Shown here in pieces: positions 1 to 8,173 of a DNA stretch of 28,043 nt. Origin of the DNA: Firmicutes bacterium CAG:582. GTDB lineage: Bacteria; Bacillota_I; Bacilli_A; RF39; UBA660. The position numbers were made by a program, and so were the translations under genes. The stretch's first letter is position 1; each line of letters starts with the position of its first letter. The stretch lies in contig FR884175.1 of the NCBI GenBank assembly GCA_000435515.1, forward strand, positions 1 through 28,043, read 5' to 3'. A model generated the notes under the pieces. It ran no database searches. It saw only the letters and a list, made by a program, of their open reading frames with translations, and had not been told where the DNA came from.

Positions 1-33
1 AAAAAGCAAAAACATGTTTTACATTATTTTTGC
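1..33 (-). terminator. Intrinsic terminator of uvrA
   Basis: On the minus strand a GCAAAAA/TTTTTGC stem (6-12 with 27-33) encloses a smaller ATGT/ACAT stem and is followed by five T at the window edge. The uvrA stop codon (24-26) lies inside the hairpin. Confidence 0.7.
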
Positions 34-2840
34 TCATCAAATATTTTCTTTAAATAATATCCTGTATATGATTCTTTTACTTTAGAAACAGCTTCTGGAG
101 TTCCGGTTGCAACAACTTTTCCTCCACCATCTCCACCTTCTGGACCTAAATCAATGATATAATCTGCAACTTTTATTACATCAAGATTGTGTTCAATAAC
201 GATTACGGTATCACCATTTTCAACAATTCTATTTAATATCTCAAGAAGTTTTTTAATATCATCAACATGAAGACCTGTTGTTGGTTCATCTAAAATAAAT
301 ACAGATTTTCCAGTTGGTTTCTTTTGAAGTTCTTTAGCTAGTTTTACACGACCAGCTTCTCCACCTGACAATGTTGGCGCTGATTGACCTAATTTTATAT
401 AAGACAATCCAACATCCATTAAAACTTGTAATTTGTTCTTTACTTTTGGAACATTGGAAAAGAATTCAATTGCTTCTGAAACACGCATATCTAAAACTTC
501 AGCAATATTTTTTCCTTTAAATTTTACATCAAGAGTTTCACGATTGAAACGTGTTCCATGACATACATCACATGGTACATAAACATCTGGTAAAAAGTGC
601 ATTTCAATCTTTTTAACTCCATCTCCCCAACAAGCTTCACATCTTCCACCTTTTACATTAAAAGAAAACCTACTTTTGTCATAACCACGTATTTTTGATT
701 CTTTCATTTCAGCAAACACGGTTCTAATGTCATCAAATACACCAGTATAAGTTGCTGGATTACTTCTAGGAGTTCTTCCTATTGGATCTTGTGATATACT
801 TACAATTTTATCAACGTTTTCTAAACCAATTATGTCCTTACAAGACCCAACAATAACTTTAGAGTTATAAACACTTTTTAATAAAGCATTTCTTAATATT
901 CCATCAACTAATGAAGATTTTCCTGAACCACTTACTCCAGTTACACATGTTAAAGTTCCTAAAGGAAATTTAACTGAAATATTTTTTAGATTATGTTCTT
1001 TAGCTCCTTTAATCGTAATAAACTCTCCATTACCTTTTCTTCTCTTCTTAGGAATTTCTATTTTTTTTCTTCCAGAAAGATAAGCCCCCGTTATGGAATT
1101 TTCATTTTTCATTACTTCTTCTGGAGTTCCGGAGGCAACTAAATACCCGCCATTTTCTCCAGCAACAGGACCAATATCAATAAGATAATCCGCTTGTCTC
1201 ATCGTATCTTCATCGTGTTCAACAACGATTAAAGTATTACCCAAATCTCTCATATTTTTTAAACTATCAATCAATCTTTGATTATCTCTTTGATGAAGCC
1301 CAATACTTGGTTCATCTAGTACATATAAAACTCCACTAAGTTTTGACCCAATTTGAGTTGCAAGACGTATTCTTTGGGCCTCTCCTCCTGATAAAGTTCC
1401 GGCGGCTCTTGATAATGTAAGATAAGATAAACCAACATTATTTAAAAACTCTAAACGAGATTTTATCTCTTTTACAATAAGCTCACTTATTTCCATCTCT
1501 GTTTCACTTAATTTTAATTTATCAAAAAAAGTTATTAAGTCCTTTATAGACATATTTGTTACTTCATAAATATTTTTATTATTTATTTTAATGTTTAAAA
1601 TATCACTTTTTAATCTTGAACCTTTACATGTTGGACATGTATTTTCAATCATGTATCCATCTATCCAATCTCTTATCCAAGTGGAAGATGTTTCCATATA
1701 TCTTCTCTCAAGATTAGTAATAATACCTTCATATGTCTCATTTGTGTATCTTTTTCCACCAGTTTTTGATGTGTATTCAAATCTAAATACTTGATTTGTT
1801 CCATAAAGAATAACATTTAAATCTTCTTCTTTTAAATCTTTTACTGGTAAATTTAAATCAATATTTAATTCACGAGCTATAGTCAATAATCTAGTTGTAT
1901 CAATATTATCTTCTATATTAATGGTTTGAATCGCTCCACCTAAAATAGATTTATCTTTATCAGGTATAAGTAAATCTACTGATATATGTTTTGTTATACC
2001 TAAACCTTTACATGTTGGACAAGCTCCATATGGTGCATTAAAAGAAAATATTCTTGGTTCAAGTTCAGGAAGTGAAAAGTCACAGTGGGGACATGCATAA
2101 GTTTCACTCATAACAATTTCTTTATCCCCAACTAAGTTAATAACTACTTTTCCATTAGCCATTTTAGTTGCTGTTTCTATAGCTTCAAAAATTCTACTTC
2201 TTTCATTATCTTTTAAGACAATTCTATCAACTACTACATCAATATCATCTTTTTTATTTTTATCACAAGTGATTTCATCATAAATATCATAAGTAGTTCC
2301 ATTTACTCTTATTTTAGTAAATCCATCTTTTTTTAGTTTTTCAATAATATCCTTATGAGTACCTTTTTCTCCATGTACAATAGGAGCAAGTATTTCCATT
2401 TTAGTTCCATCTTCATATGATAAAACCTTATTAGTCATCTCTTCAATGCTTTGACTTGTTATTGGTATTTTGTGTCTAGGACAAAAAGGTGTTCCTACAC
2501 GAGCAAATAAAAGTCTTAAATAATCATATATCTCAGTTACAGTTCCAACTGTACTTCTTGGGTTATTATTAGTTGATTTTTGATCAATAGAAATACTTGG
2601 AGATAATCCTTCAATTGAATCAACATCTGGTTTTGATTCTCCACCTAAAAATTGACGAGCATAAGCTGATAAACTTTCAACATATCTTCTTTGACCTTCA
2701 GCATAAATAGTATCAAACGCGAGTGAGCTTTTTCCACTTCCAGACACTCCTGTCATAACAACTAGTTTATTTTTAGGAATCTCTAAATCAATGTTTTTCA
2801 AATTGTTTTCTCTTGCACCTTTAATTATAATTTTATCCAT
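24..2840 (-). CDS. uvrA: Excinuclease ABC subunit A (UvrA)
   Basis: UvrA is the ATP-driven damage-recognition subunit of bacterial nucleotide excision repair; it loads UvrB at distorted DNA. The 938-residue product is full length for the family (about 940). It has two ABC modules: Walker A GVSGSGKSS near residue 31 and GVSGSGKSS again in the C-terminal half, with LSGGEAQRIRLA and LSGGEAGRVKLA signatures, each followed by a LDEP Walker B. Zinc-binding cysteine pairs are visible at C250/C253 with C274/C277, and CEAC...CDVC later. The start is supported by AGGTGAT seven bases before ATG. uvrB, often next to uvrA in Bacillota, is not adjacent here. A LexA-like box lies in the upstream promoter, fitting SOS control as known in B. 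subtilis. Confidence 0.98.
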   Translation of the reverse strand: MDKIIIKGARENNLKNIDLEIPKNKLVVMTGVSGSGKSSLAFDTIYAEGQRRYVESLSAYARQFLGGESKPDVDSIEGLSPSISIDQKSTNNNPRSTVGTVTEIYDYLRLLFARVGTPFCPRHKIPITSQSIEEMTNKVLSYEDGTKMEILAPIVHGEKGTHKDIIEKLKKDGFTKIRVNGTTYDIYDEITCDKNKKDDIDVVVDRIVLKDNERSRIFEAIETATKMANGKVVINLVGDKEIVMSETYACPHCDFSLPELEPRIFSFNAPYGACPTCKGLGITKHISVDLLIPDKDKSILGGAIQTINIEDNIDTTRLLTIARELNIDLNLPVKDLKEEDLNVILYGTNQVFRFEYTSKTGGKRYTNETYEGIITNLERRYMETSSTWIRDWIDGYMIENTCPTCKGSRLKSDILNIKINNKNIYEVTNMSIKDLITFFDKLKLSETEMEISELIVKEIKSRLEFLNNVGLSYLTLSRAAGTLSGGEAQRIRLATQIGSKLSGVLYVLDEPSIGLHQRDNQRLIDSLKNMRDLGNTLIVVEHDEDTMRQADYLIDIGPVAGENGGYLVASGTPEEVMKNENSITGAYLSGRKKIEIPKKRRKGNGEFITIKGAKEHNLKNISVKFPLGTLTCVTGVSGSGKSSLVDGILRNALLKSVYNSKVIVGSCKDIIGLENVDKIVSISQDPIGRTPRSNPATYTGVFDDIRTVFAEMKESKIRGYDKSRFSFNVKGGRCEACWGDGVKKIEMHFLPDVYVPCDVCHGTRFNRETLDVKFKGKNIAEVLDMRVSEAIEFFSNVPKVKNKLQVLMDVGLSYIKLGQSAPTLSGGEAGRVKLAKELQKKPTGKSVFILDEPTTGLHVDDIKKLLEILNRIVENGDTVIVIEHNLDVIKVADYIIDLGPEGGDGGGKVVATGTPEAVSKVKESYTGYYLKKIFDEQK

Positions 2841-2898
2841 AGTATCACCTAAATTTATTTAATATTTTACCACAAATTTAGAATTTGTATACATATAA

Positions 2899-2927
2899 AT
2901 TTTAATACATATGTTCGTATAAATCAA
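2899..2927 (-). promoter_or_regulatory. Promoter of uvrA
   Basis: On the minus strand, -35 TTGATT (2922-2927), a 17-base spacer and -10 TAAAAT (2899-2904). The predicted transcript start is about 50 bases before the uvrA ATG. A second possible extended -10 (TGGTAAAAT) lies nearer the gene, so which one is used is uncertain. Confidence 0.6.
2904..2917 (-). promoter_or_regulatory. Candidate LexA (DinR) SOS box at uvrA
   Basis: The minus strand reads CGAACATATGTATT. The B. subtilis-type consensus CGAACRNRYGTTYC is matched at 12 of 14 positions, with a perfect left half. It fills the spacer between the -35 and -10 of the uvrA promoter and touches the -10, where a repressor would block polymerase. 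Confidence 0.55.
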
Positions 2928-2930
2928 GTT

Positions 2931-2962
2931 AAAAAGAAGAACTATTTTTTTCTAGTTCTTCT
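2931..2962 (-). terminator. Terminator of the FtsX-like gene
   Basis: Minus-strand stem AGAAGAACTA/TAGTTCTTCT (10 perfect pairs, 8-base A-rich loop) followed by TTTT. The arms encode the last residues and the TAG stop of the gene at 2942. Confidence 0.8.
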
Positions 2963-4045
2963 AATTTTACATCTGAGATAATAGAATATATTGAAGATAT
3001 TCATTGATATCATCGGATATATAGTGACGACGAGAAATGCAGAGATATATCCTAACCAATTGAAGGGAACTTCAATATTCAAATATTCTAAATCCAAAAA
3101 TACTAAGTTAACATATATATATTCCATATAGTAAAATCCTAAATAAGCAATCGAAATCATCAATAAATAAAGTATTAATTGACTTAGTTGATGATTGAAC
3201 AATTCTATACCTAAATAATTTTCATCGATAAAATTATCTTCAGTAACATACCTGCGATATTCTCTTAATGATTTAAAAAGAGATACAAGTAATACAACTA
3301 ATGAATCTAGCCAAATTATGAATATTATAATAGTGCCCAATATTTCATATTTAACGTTTTTATCTAAATAAAATTTTACATCATAACCTTGCTTTTTTAC
3401 TTCATTTATTACTCTTTTTCTATCCTTTTTAGAATTAAGAATTAAATAATATCCTTTGTTATATGTATATTCTTTTTGAACCATACTAGTTAATAATTTA
3501 TCTGATGCATAACATACGTTAGAATCATTTAACTTATCAAATGAATCATATGTTCCAACTACATAAACTGTTAGATTTTTATCAATATTAAAATTTCGAT
3601 GATAAAAATCGCGATATAATAATTTCTTCTTAAAATTAATATTTAATATACTTATTTGACTATCGGGTGCGAATAAATCAGGACATACAATTTCATCATC
3701 ATTAATTATGTCTCTTCCATGACTTATCTTATAATTATCTTGACTCATTAGATATATAAAACCATCATATTTTGAACTAAAACTAGGTGTGTGCAATTTT
3801 ATCTTATATTCGTTTTTATCGATAGCTTTTTTTATACCTTTTATGTTATCAAAATTATATTCACCTTTTGAATTGTAAACATATATTTGATCTTTATGAG
3901 CATTATAATAATTATTCATATGGTTTAACGCTACACTTAAGAATAATGATATTAATATAAACATGTATGTATATATTGTTATAGCAACATGATTATCTTT
4001 TCTAAAGTGTGCTTTTAAACTGATTTCTATATCACGAAGTCTCAT
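2942..4045 (-). CDS. FtsX/MacB-shaped membrane protein, function unknown
   Basis: I do not recognise a named family. The layout is one membrane span near the N terminus (about residues 20-41), a roughly 190-residue presumed extracellular domain, then three spans (about 236-258, 284-306, 328-352) and a basic tail. That is the topology of FtsX/MacB-type ABC permeases and of bacteriocin-associated integral membrane proteins. No ABC ATPase gene lies beside it, so transport is unproven. It follows the secreted-protein gene by about 70 bases and probably shares its transcript; a role in export of, immunity to, or sensing of that protein is inference. The ATG at 4045 was preferred over an in-frame TTG at 4060; neither has a strong ribosome site. 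Confidence 0.75.
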   Translation of the reverse strand: MRLRDIEISLKAHFRKDNHVAITIYTYMFILISLFLSVALNHMNNYYNAHKDQIYVYNSKGEYNFDNIKGIKKAIDKNEYKIKLHTPSFSSKYDGFIYLMSQDNYKISHGRDIINDDEIVCPDLFAPDSQISILNINFKKKLLYRDFYHRNFNIDKNLTVYVVGTYDSFDKLNDSNVCYASDKLLTSMVQKEYTYNKGYYLILNSKKDRKRVINEVKKQGYDVKFYLDKNVKYEILGTIIIFIIWLDSLVVLLVSLFKSLREYRRYVTEDNFIDENYLGIELFNHQLSQLILYLLMISIAYLGFYYMEYIYVNLVFLDLEYLNIEVPFNWLGYISAFLVVTIYPMISMNIFNIFYYLRCKIRRTRKK

Positions 4046-4114
4046 TCTTTCATCGTCCAATCTTGTAAGTAATTAATTTTTTTCACTTTATAGCTAACAT
4101 ATTATATTTTTGTT

Positions 4115-4861
4115 TTAAATAGTTAAATATACTCCACCCATAGCATCGAATTTACTTTCAATTTTTGGGTTGAATAAAATAACTCCGCCATAGCCAGAAC
4201 CTGATAGAGTGTAATCCATAGCGTTCTCTAAAGTGGCTGAACTATGACTTGCATGTTGGTAAGAACCATAAATTCTTCCGGATCCTGTTGCGGTAAATGA
4301 CAATTCCATTTCGTGACTTCTACCATTTTGAACTTTAAAAGTTGCACCAAACCCATTGTCAAAGTTTTGATTATATTTTTCATGAGTAACATTAATATCA
4401 TTATTCGCAATATAGTATTGACTATAAGCATATCCACTTGATAAAGTTACACTGGAATTTTTTCTGATTGCCATAACATCATATTTTTTTATATTTGGCA
4501 CTTTTAACCATGTTAAACTCATTGTAATATACCCTGAATTATTGATGATTCTTAAACTTTTTGATTCAGTGGTATGTTCAGTTGCACAAGTTGATATACC
4601 AATATTCGGAATATCAGCATCGATTGTTTCAACTATTTCTACTTTAGATAAATCTTTATCTTTAATGATATCATATTGTTCTTGAGTCATAAAATTCATA
4701 AAGTTCGATGAATAAATACTTGTTAAAGCATTATATTTATCTATAGGAATCACAACACCACTTTTATTTGTTATAGTATCACTTTGACTAGCAGCATTTA
4801 CTATACTAATTGAGGTAAATGAAACAAGACCAGCCATAATAATTAACAATCCCTTTTTCAA
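4115..4861 (-). CDS. Secreted protein of unknown function
   Basis: The first 23-24 residues form a clear signal peptide: MKKG, a hydrophobic core, then VNAA before SQSD. No lipobox cysteine is present, so the 225-residue mature part is probably released. It is rich in Ser, Thr, Asn and Tyr, with Gly-rich beta-like stretches (SGRIYGSYQHAS, SGSGYGGVILF); I cannot assign a family. The start is TTG at 4861, preceded by GTAGGA; an ATG eight bases upstream in another frame ends after three codons. The ribosome site and T-run form the 3' half of a strong hairpin, so expression is probably attenuated. The gene lies between a membrane-anchored XRE regulator and an FtsX-shaped membrane protein. A toxin or bacteriocin role is possible but unproven. 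Confidence 0.8.
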   Translation of the reverse strand: MKKGLLIIMAGLVSFTSISIVNAASQSDTITNKSGVVIPIDKYNALTSIYSSNFMNFMTQEQYDIIKDKDLSKVEIVETIDADIPNIGISTCATEHTTESKSLRIINNSGYITMSLTWLKVPNIKKYDVMAIRKNSSVTLSSGYAYSQYYIANNDINVTHEKYNQNFDNGFGATFKVQNGRSHEMELSFTATGSGRIYGSYQHASHSSATLENAMDYTLSGSGYGGVILFNPKIESKFDAMGGVYLTI

Positions 4862-4911
4862 AAAAACATCCTACTCCTTTCTGACAACATCATATCAAAG
4901 GAATGGGATGT
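4860..4911 (-). promoter_or_regulatory. Hairpin with T-run overlapping the ribosome site (attenuator or leaky terminator)
   Basis: On the minus strand the arm at 4897-4911 (ACATCCCATTCCTTT) pairs with the arm at 4866-4880 (AAAGGAGTAGGATGT) over 15 positions with one mismatch and one G-T pair; the loop is 16 bases. Seven T follow directly (4860-4866) and run into the TTG start of the secreted-protein gene. The structure could end transcripts from the regulator gene and, in read-through RNA, hide the AGGAG ribosome site. Confidence 0.7.
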
Positions 4912-4939
4912 TTGAACTCTACTTTAGTTCTACAAAATT

Positions 4940-5977
4940 CTACTTAATCTCTTTTTGAAATGAATTTATTTTATCTTTTAAGAAAATTAAATATCCGATA
5001 TATTCTTCTTCATTATTGCATTTGGTTTTATAACAATCTATAGCAGTATATTTTGAGGCTACTAAATTGTCATCTTTAATCCTCCACGTTCTTGCGTCAA
5101 TCTTTGTAAGCACCATTTTATCTATTTCAAGATATAATTTATATGTAGTTTTATAGTTTTCGTTTTCAATATCTAACTTTAAAAGATTAGAATTATTGTA
5201 ACTAACAGATATCTCATCATTTATCTTCTTAATATATGAATTTGAATCTTCTGTGAAACCTAATTGAGATAAGTATTCTTCAACGCTTTCTGGTTCAGAA
5301 TATAAGTTTGCTGACATTACCGATTTATTCTCTTCATTAGCATAATCAGATTTAATATTTTTAAATTCTAGTTTAATATCCATTTCAGAATTATTCTTAT
5401 ATTTTATTTTTACTACAGTTGTATGTCTTGCTAAATCTGCTAAAGAATTCTTTTCTGATTTTCTTTTATAAATATCAATTGGAAAAGAATTAGTTCTATG
5501 AAGCAATACTGGTTTATTATTTACATATTTATAAAGTTCAATTGATTCTATTTCATTAGAATTATTTGTATCAATGTAATTAATAGAAAAATTCACATAA
5601 TCATGACTAACTATATAATTTCCATTTTCAATATAAATATCTTTATTATCTGCTTTTATTAAATAGACTCTAGTTTTTGTTATTAAAGCAACTGCTACAA
5701 CTATAATAGTTACAATAACTATACCTAATATACTAAATTTAAATATTTTGGATTCAAAAATAGAATGTTTACCTCCACATAGCAAATCTTTCCTATCTAC
5801 TCCTAAAGCAGCAGCTAAGTCATTTAAAGTTTTATCATCTTGTGGGAAAGATTTTCCTTGTTCCCACTTAGATATATTTTTATCTGAATAATGAACTAAA
5901 TCACCTAAATCTTTTTGAGTTAAATTGTTTTTCAATCTCAACTCTTTTAAATAATTTCCTTTGTTTATATCTCTCAT
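4940..5977 (-). CDS. Membrane-anchored XRE-family regulator
   Basis: Residues 7-64 form a Cro/C1-type helix-turn-helix (LTQKDLGDLVHYSDKNISKWE). They are followed by a single hydrophobic span (about 80-100) and a roughly 240-residue, presumed extracytoplasmic domain rich in Lys, Asn, Ser and Tyr that I do not recognise. The architecture suggests a one-component transmembrane regulator: DNA binding inside, signal input outside. It starts 15 bases after the dusB stop, so it may be read from the dusB transcript, and it lies directly before the attenuated secreted-protein gene, a plausible target. The start ATG is preceded by AAGTGGTG. Confidence 0.85.
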   Translation of the reverse strand: MRDINKGNYLKELRLKNNLTQKDLGDLVHYSDKNISKWEQGKSFPQDDKTLNDLAAALGVDRKDLLCGGKHSIFESKIFKFSILGIVIVTIIVVAVALITKTRVYLIKADNKDIYIENGNYIVSHDYVNFSINYIDTNNSNEIESIELYKYVNNKPVLLHRTNSFPIDIYKRKSEKNSLADLARHTTVVKIKYKNNSEMDIKLEFKNIKSDYANEENKSVMSANLYSEPESVEEYLSQLGFTEDSNSYIKKINDEISVSYNNSNLLKLDIENENYKTTYKLYLEIDKMVLTKIDARTWRIKDDNLVASKYTAIDCYKTKCNNEEEYIGYLIFLKDKINSFQKEIK

Positions 5978-5992
5978 ATTACACCACTTCTT

Positions 5993-6964
5993 TTATAATT
6001 CTTCTATATAATTATTTAAAATGTTAAATAACTCAGTTGAATTCTTTGTTTGACATATTTGATTTTTTATTGATGCACTTCCGGGTAAACCTTTTATATA
6101 CCATAAAGCATGTGTTCTTATCTCCAAAAGTGCTAGTTTTTCACCTTTATCTTTACACAATAATTCAAAATGTCTTTTTAGCATTTGCATTTTTTCTTTA
6201 GCAGAAACTCTTTGAGGTAAAGTTCCATCCTCTAGATAATCGACACACTCTTTTATTAACCATGGATTTCCTAAAACACCTCTACCTATCATAACAGCAT
6301 CACAGCCAGTTTCTTCAAGCATTTTTTTGGCATCATAACAAGTTTTTATATCGCCATTTCCAATTACTGGAATACTTACTGCTTCTTTTACTTTTTTTAT
6401 TAAACTCCAATCTGCACTTCCACTATAACCTTGAGCACGAGTCCTTGCATGAAGCGTTATGGCACTTGCACCAGCATTTTCAATTCTTTTAGCAACCTCT
6501 ACACAATTTATAGTATTGCTATCCCAACCGCTTCTTATTTTAACTGTAACTGGTATATCAACTGCATTAACAACCGATCTCACAATTTTCTCTATTTTAT
6601 CCGGGTCTTTTAATAATGATGCTCCAGCTTGTGATTTTAAAGCAATTTTTGGAACTGGACACCCCATATTTATATCTAAGATATCTGGATGCATTAACTC
6701 TACAATTTTTTTTGCTGCTATTACAAATGAATCTTCATCACTTCCAAATATTTGTTGAGCAATCGGCCTTTCACTTTCTCTCATTTTTAAAAGTTCTATA
6801 GTTCGATCATTATCAAACATAATTGCTTTATCGCTTACCATTTCGGCGTAGATAAGACCTGCTCCCATTTCCTTTATAATGGTTCTATATGATGTATTAG
6901 AAATCCCAGCCATTGGAGCTAATACAACTTGATTTTTTATTTCTATATTTCCTATTTTCCACAT
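5993..6964 (-). CDS. dusB: tRNA-dihydrouridine synthase (DusB-like)
   Basis: This is a flavin enzyme that reduces uridine to dihydrouridine in the tRNA D-loop using NADPH. The 323 residues fit the family (about 320-330). Visible motifs: LAPMAGISNTSYR near the N terminus, the catalytic-cysteine motif NMGCPVPK with C102, VKIRSGWD, ITLHARTRAQGY, and the phosphate-binding GNGDI and IGRGVLGNPW. The pattern is closest to DusB of Bacillota. The gene overlaps the 3' end of pduL by 13 bases, so the two are probably translated from one message. Confidence 0.95.
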   Translation of the reverse strand: MWKIGNIEIKNQVVLAPMAGISNTSYRTIIKEMGAGLIYAEMVSDKAIMFDNDRTIELLKMRESERPIAQQIFGSDEDSFVIAAKKIVELMHPDILDINMGCPVPKIALKSQAGASLLKDPDKIEKIVRSVVNAVDIPVTVKIRSGWDSNTINCVEVAKRIENAGASAITLHARTRAQGYSGSADWSLIKKVKEAVSIPVIGNGDIKTCYDAKKMLEETGCDAVMIGRGVLGNPWLIKECVDYLEDGTLPQRVSAKEKMQMLKRHFELLCKDKGEKLALLEIRTHALWYIKGLPGSASIKNQICQTKNSTELFNILNNYIEEL

Positions 6965-7506
6965 ACTCTTACATCAACTTTGCTTCCTGTTTTAAGATTA
7001 TAAAGATTACTCTCGTCAGTGTCAATATGTAGTTCTAATTTCCCATTATCAGTTGCTTTTATTTTGGCTTCCATTAAAAACTTTTTATCTTTATAAATAT
7101 ATACCTCTTGTTTATTTTCTAATCCAAGAACATCACTCAACTTTTTACTCATATGAACATGCGCTTCTGCAAGTATAACTCCATTATCAATTATTTCACT
7201 TTTATCTTTTGAAATAAGTTCTATTCCTGGAGTACCTTCAATTTCTCCACTTTGTCTTCTCGGAGGATTTAATCCTAAAAAGTTTGCATCCGTTTTGGAT
7301 AGTTCTACTTGATTATAATTTCTAAAAGGGCCAACTATTCGAACGTGTTCAATAAGTTTTCCATTACATCTTAAATCAACTGTCTCTATAGTTGCAAACT
7401 GACCAGGTTGACTTAAATCATTTCTTTTTATCATAGGTTTATCACCAAATAAATTTTTCCATGTACTCTCGGTTAAATGAACATGGTTTTTGCTTACTCC
7501 TACCAT
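6952..7506 (-). CDS. pduL: Phosphate acyltransferase, PduL type
   Basis: PduL-type phosphotransacylases interconvert acyl-CoA and acyl phosphate. The metal-binding motifs are present: VSKNHVHLT near the N terminus, IVGPFR, and ILAEAHVHMS, with paired histidines. I chose the ATG at 7506 (184 residues). It starts right before the conserved GVSKNHVHL, has AAGTGGA upstream, and the ATG at 7527 falls inside the likely -10 element. There is no N-terminal microcompartment-targeting extension and no shell gene nearby, so it probably acts as the housekeeping phosphotransacetylase, making acetyl phosphate for fermentation with an acetate kinase encoded elsewhere (inference). It overlaps dusB by 13 bases. 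Confidence 0.93.
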   Translation of the reverse strand: MVGVSKNHVHLTESTWKNLFGDKPMIKRNDLSQPGQFATIETVDLRCNGKLIEHVRIVGPFRNYNQVELSKTDANFLGLNPPRRQSGEIEGTPGIELISKDKSEIIDNGVILAEAHVHMSKKLSDVLGLENKQEVYIYKDKKFLMEAKIKATDNGKLELHIDTDESNLYNLKTGSKVDVRVCGK

Positions 7507-7525
7507 TAATTCCACTTGAATCACC

Positions 7526-7531
7526 ATTATA
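7526..7531 (-). promoter_or_regulatory. Candidate -10 of the pduL-dusB unit
   Basis: The minus strand reads TATAAT here, about 20 bases before the preferred pduL ATG (7506). No good -35 is seen. Confidence 0.4.
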
Positions 7532-7581
7532 ATTTTATCAAAAAGGGAATATATTTCATAGATTTAGAGTAAATTTTTTAT

Positions 7582-7608
7582 AAAAAAAAAGCAGACGTTT
7601 AGTCTACT
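7582..7608 (-). terminator. Terminator of the WecA-HAD unit
   Basis: Minus-strand stem AGTAGAC/GTCTGCT with a TAAAC loop and one G-T pair, followed by a run of eight T. The stem includes bases of the HAD gene's TAG stop (7607-7609). Confidence 0.8.
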
Positions 7609-8173
7609 AATATCTTTTTTCAATAATCTTATCATGTTTTACAATAAAACTTTTTTGAGCTAATTTTAATATTGGTATATCCGACTTGGAGTCAGAATAT
7701 GATTCTTGTACTTGGTAGTTGTCGTACTTCTTATTTAATCTTTTTACCTTTTCTTCGCCATGGCAGTTTAATCCAGTAAACTTACCTGTCTTCTTATTTA
7801 CTTTGCTACCTATTAAATCTTTTACTTTTAATTCATCACATATAGGTTTAAGTAAAAACTCTGGAGAAGCAGAAATAATAATATCGTTGTTATGTTTTTT
7901 TTCTAAGTAGAAATCTTTTATATAGATACTATGAGTATTCCAAAACTTTTCTATGCATAAATCAATATCATCCACATATTTTAAAAAAGAAAATATTACT
8001 TGCTTCATCTCAGTTTTTGTTATAATTTTTAATTTATATTTTATTGCTGATAATAATATTTTTGGTATTATCTTAGCTATTTTAGGATATTTTTTTAAAC
8101 AATAAAAGAAAAAGTCTGTTGAAGAATCCCCTTCATATATTGTATTATCAAAATCATATAAATTAATTTTCAT
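7607..8173 (-). CDS. HAD-superfamily phosphatase (HAD-IB type)
   Basis: The four HAD motifs are present: DFDNT close to the N terminus (nucleophile and acid/base Asp), ISAS (motif II Ser), a Lys in EEKVKRL (motif III), and SYSDSKSD (acidic motif IV). The helical cap between motifs I and II resembles the phosphoserine phosphatase/HAD-IB group; the substrate cannot be told. The ATG at 8173 (188 residues) is preferred over TTG at 8200, because AAAGGA sits eight bases before it and the next residues run straight into motif I. It overlaps the 3' end of the WecA-like gene by 11 bases, which implies translational coupling and possibly a role in lipid-phosphate or wall precursor metabolism (inference). 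Confidence 0.88.
   Translation of the reverse strand: MKINLYDFDNTIYEGDSSTDFFFYCLKKYPKIAKIIPKILLSAIKYKLKIITKTEMKQVIFSFLKYVDDIDLCIEKFWNTHSIYIKDFYLEKKHNNDIIISASPEFLLKPICDELKVKDLIGSKVNKKTGKFTGLNCHGEEKVKRLNKKYDNYQVQESYSDSKSDIPILKLAQKSFIVKHDKIIEKRY

Noticed and set aside
4228..4437. A 69-codon minus-strand open frame
   Set aside because: It lies wholly inside the secreted-protein gene in another frame, without its own start signals.
7341..7350. GAACGTGTTC, a LexA-like palindrome
   Set aside because: It is inside the pduL coding region and has a two-base centre instead of the four-base spacing of the operator.
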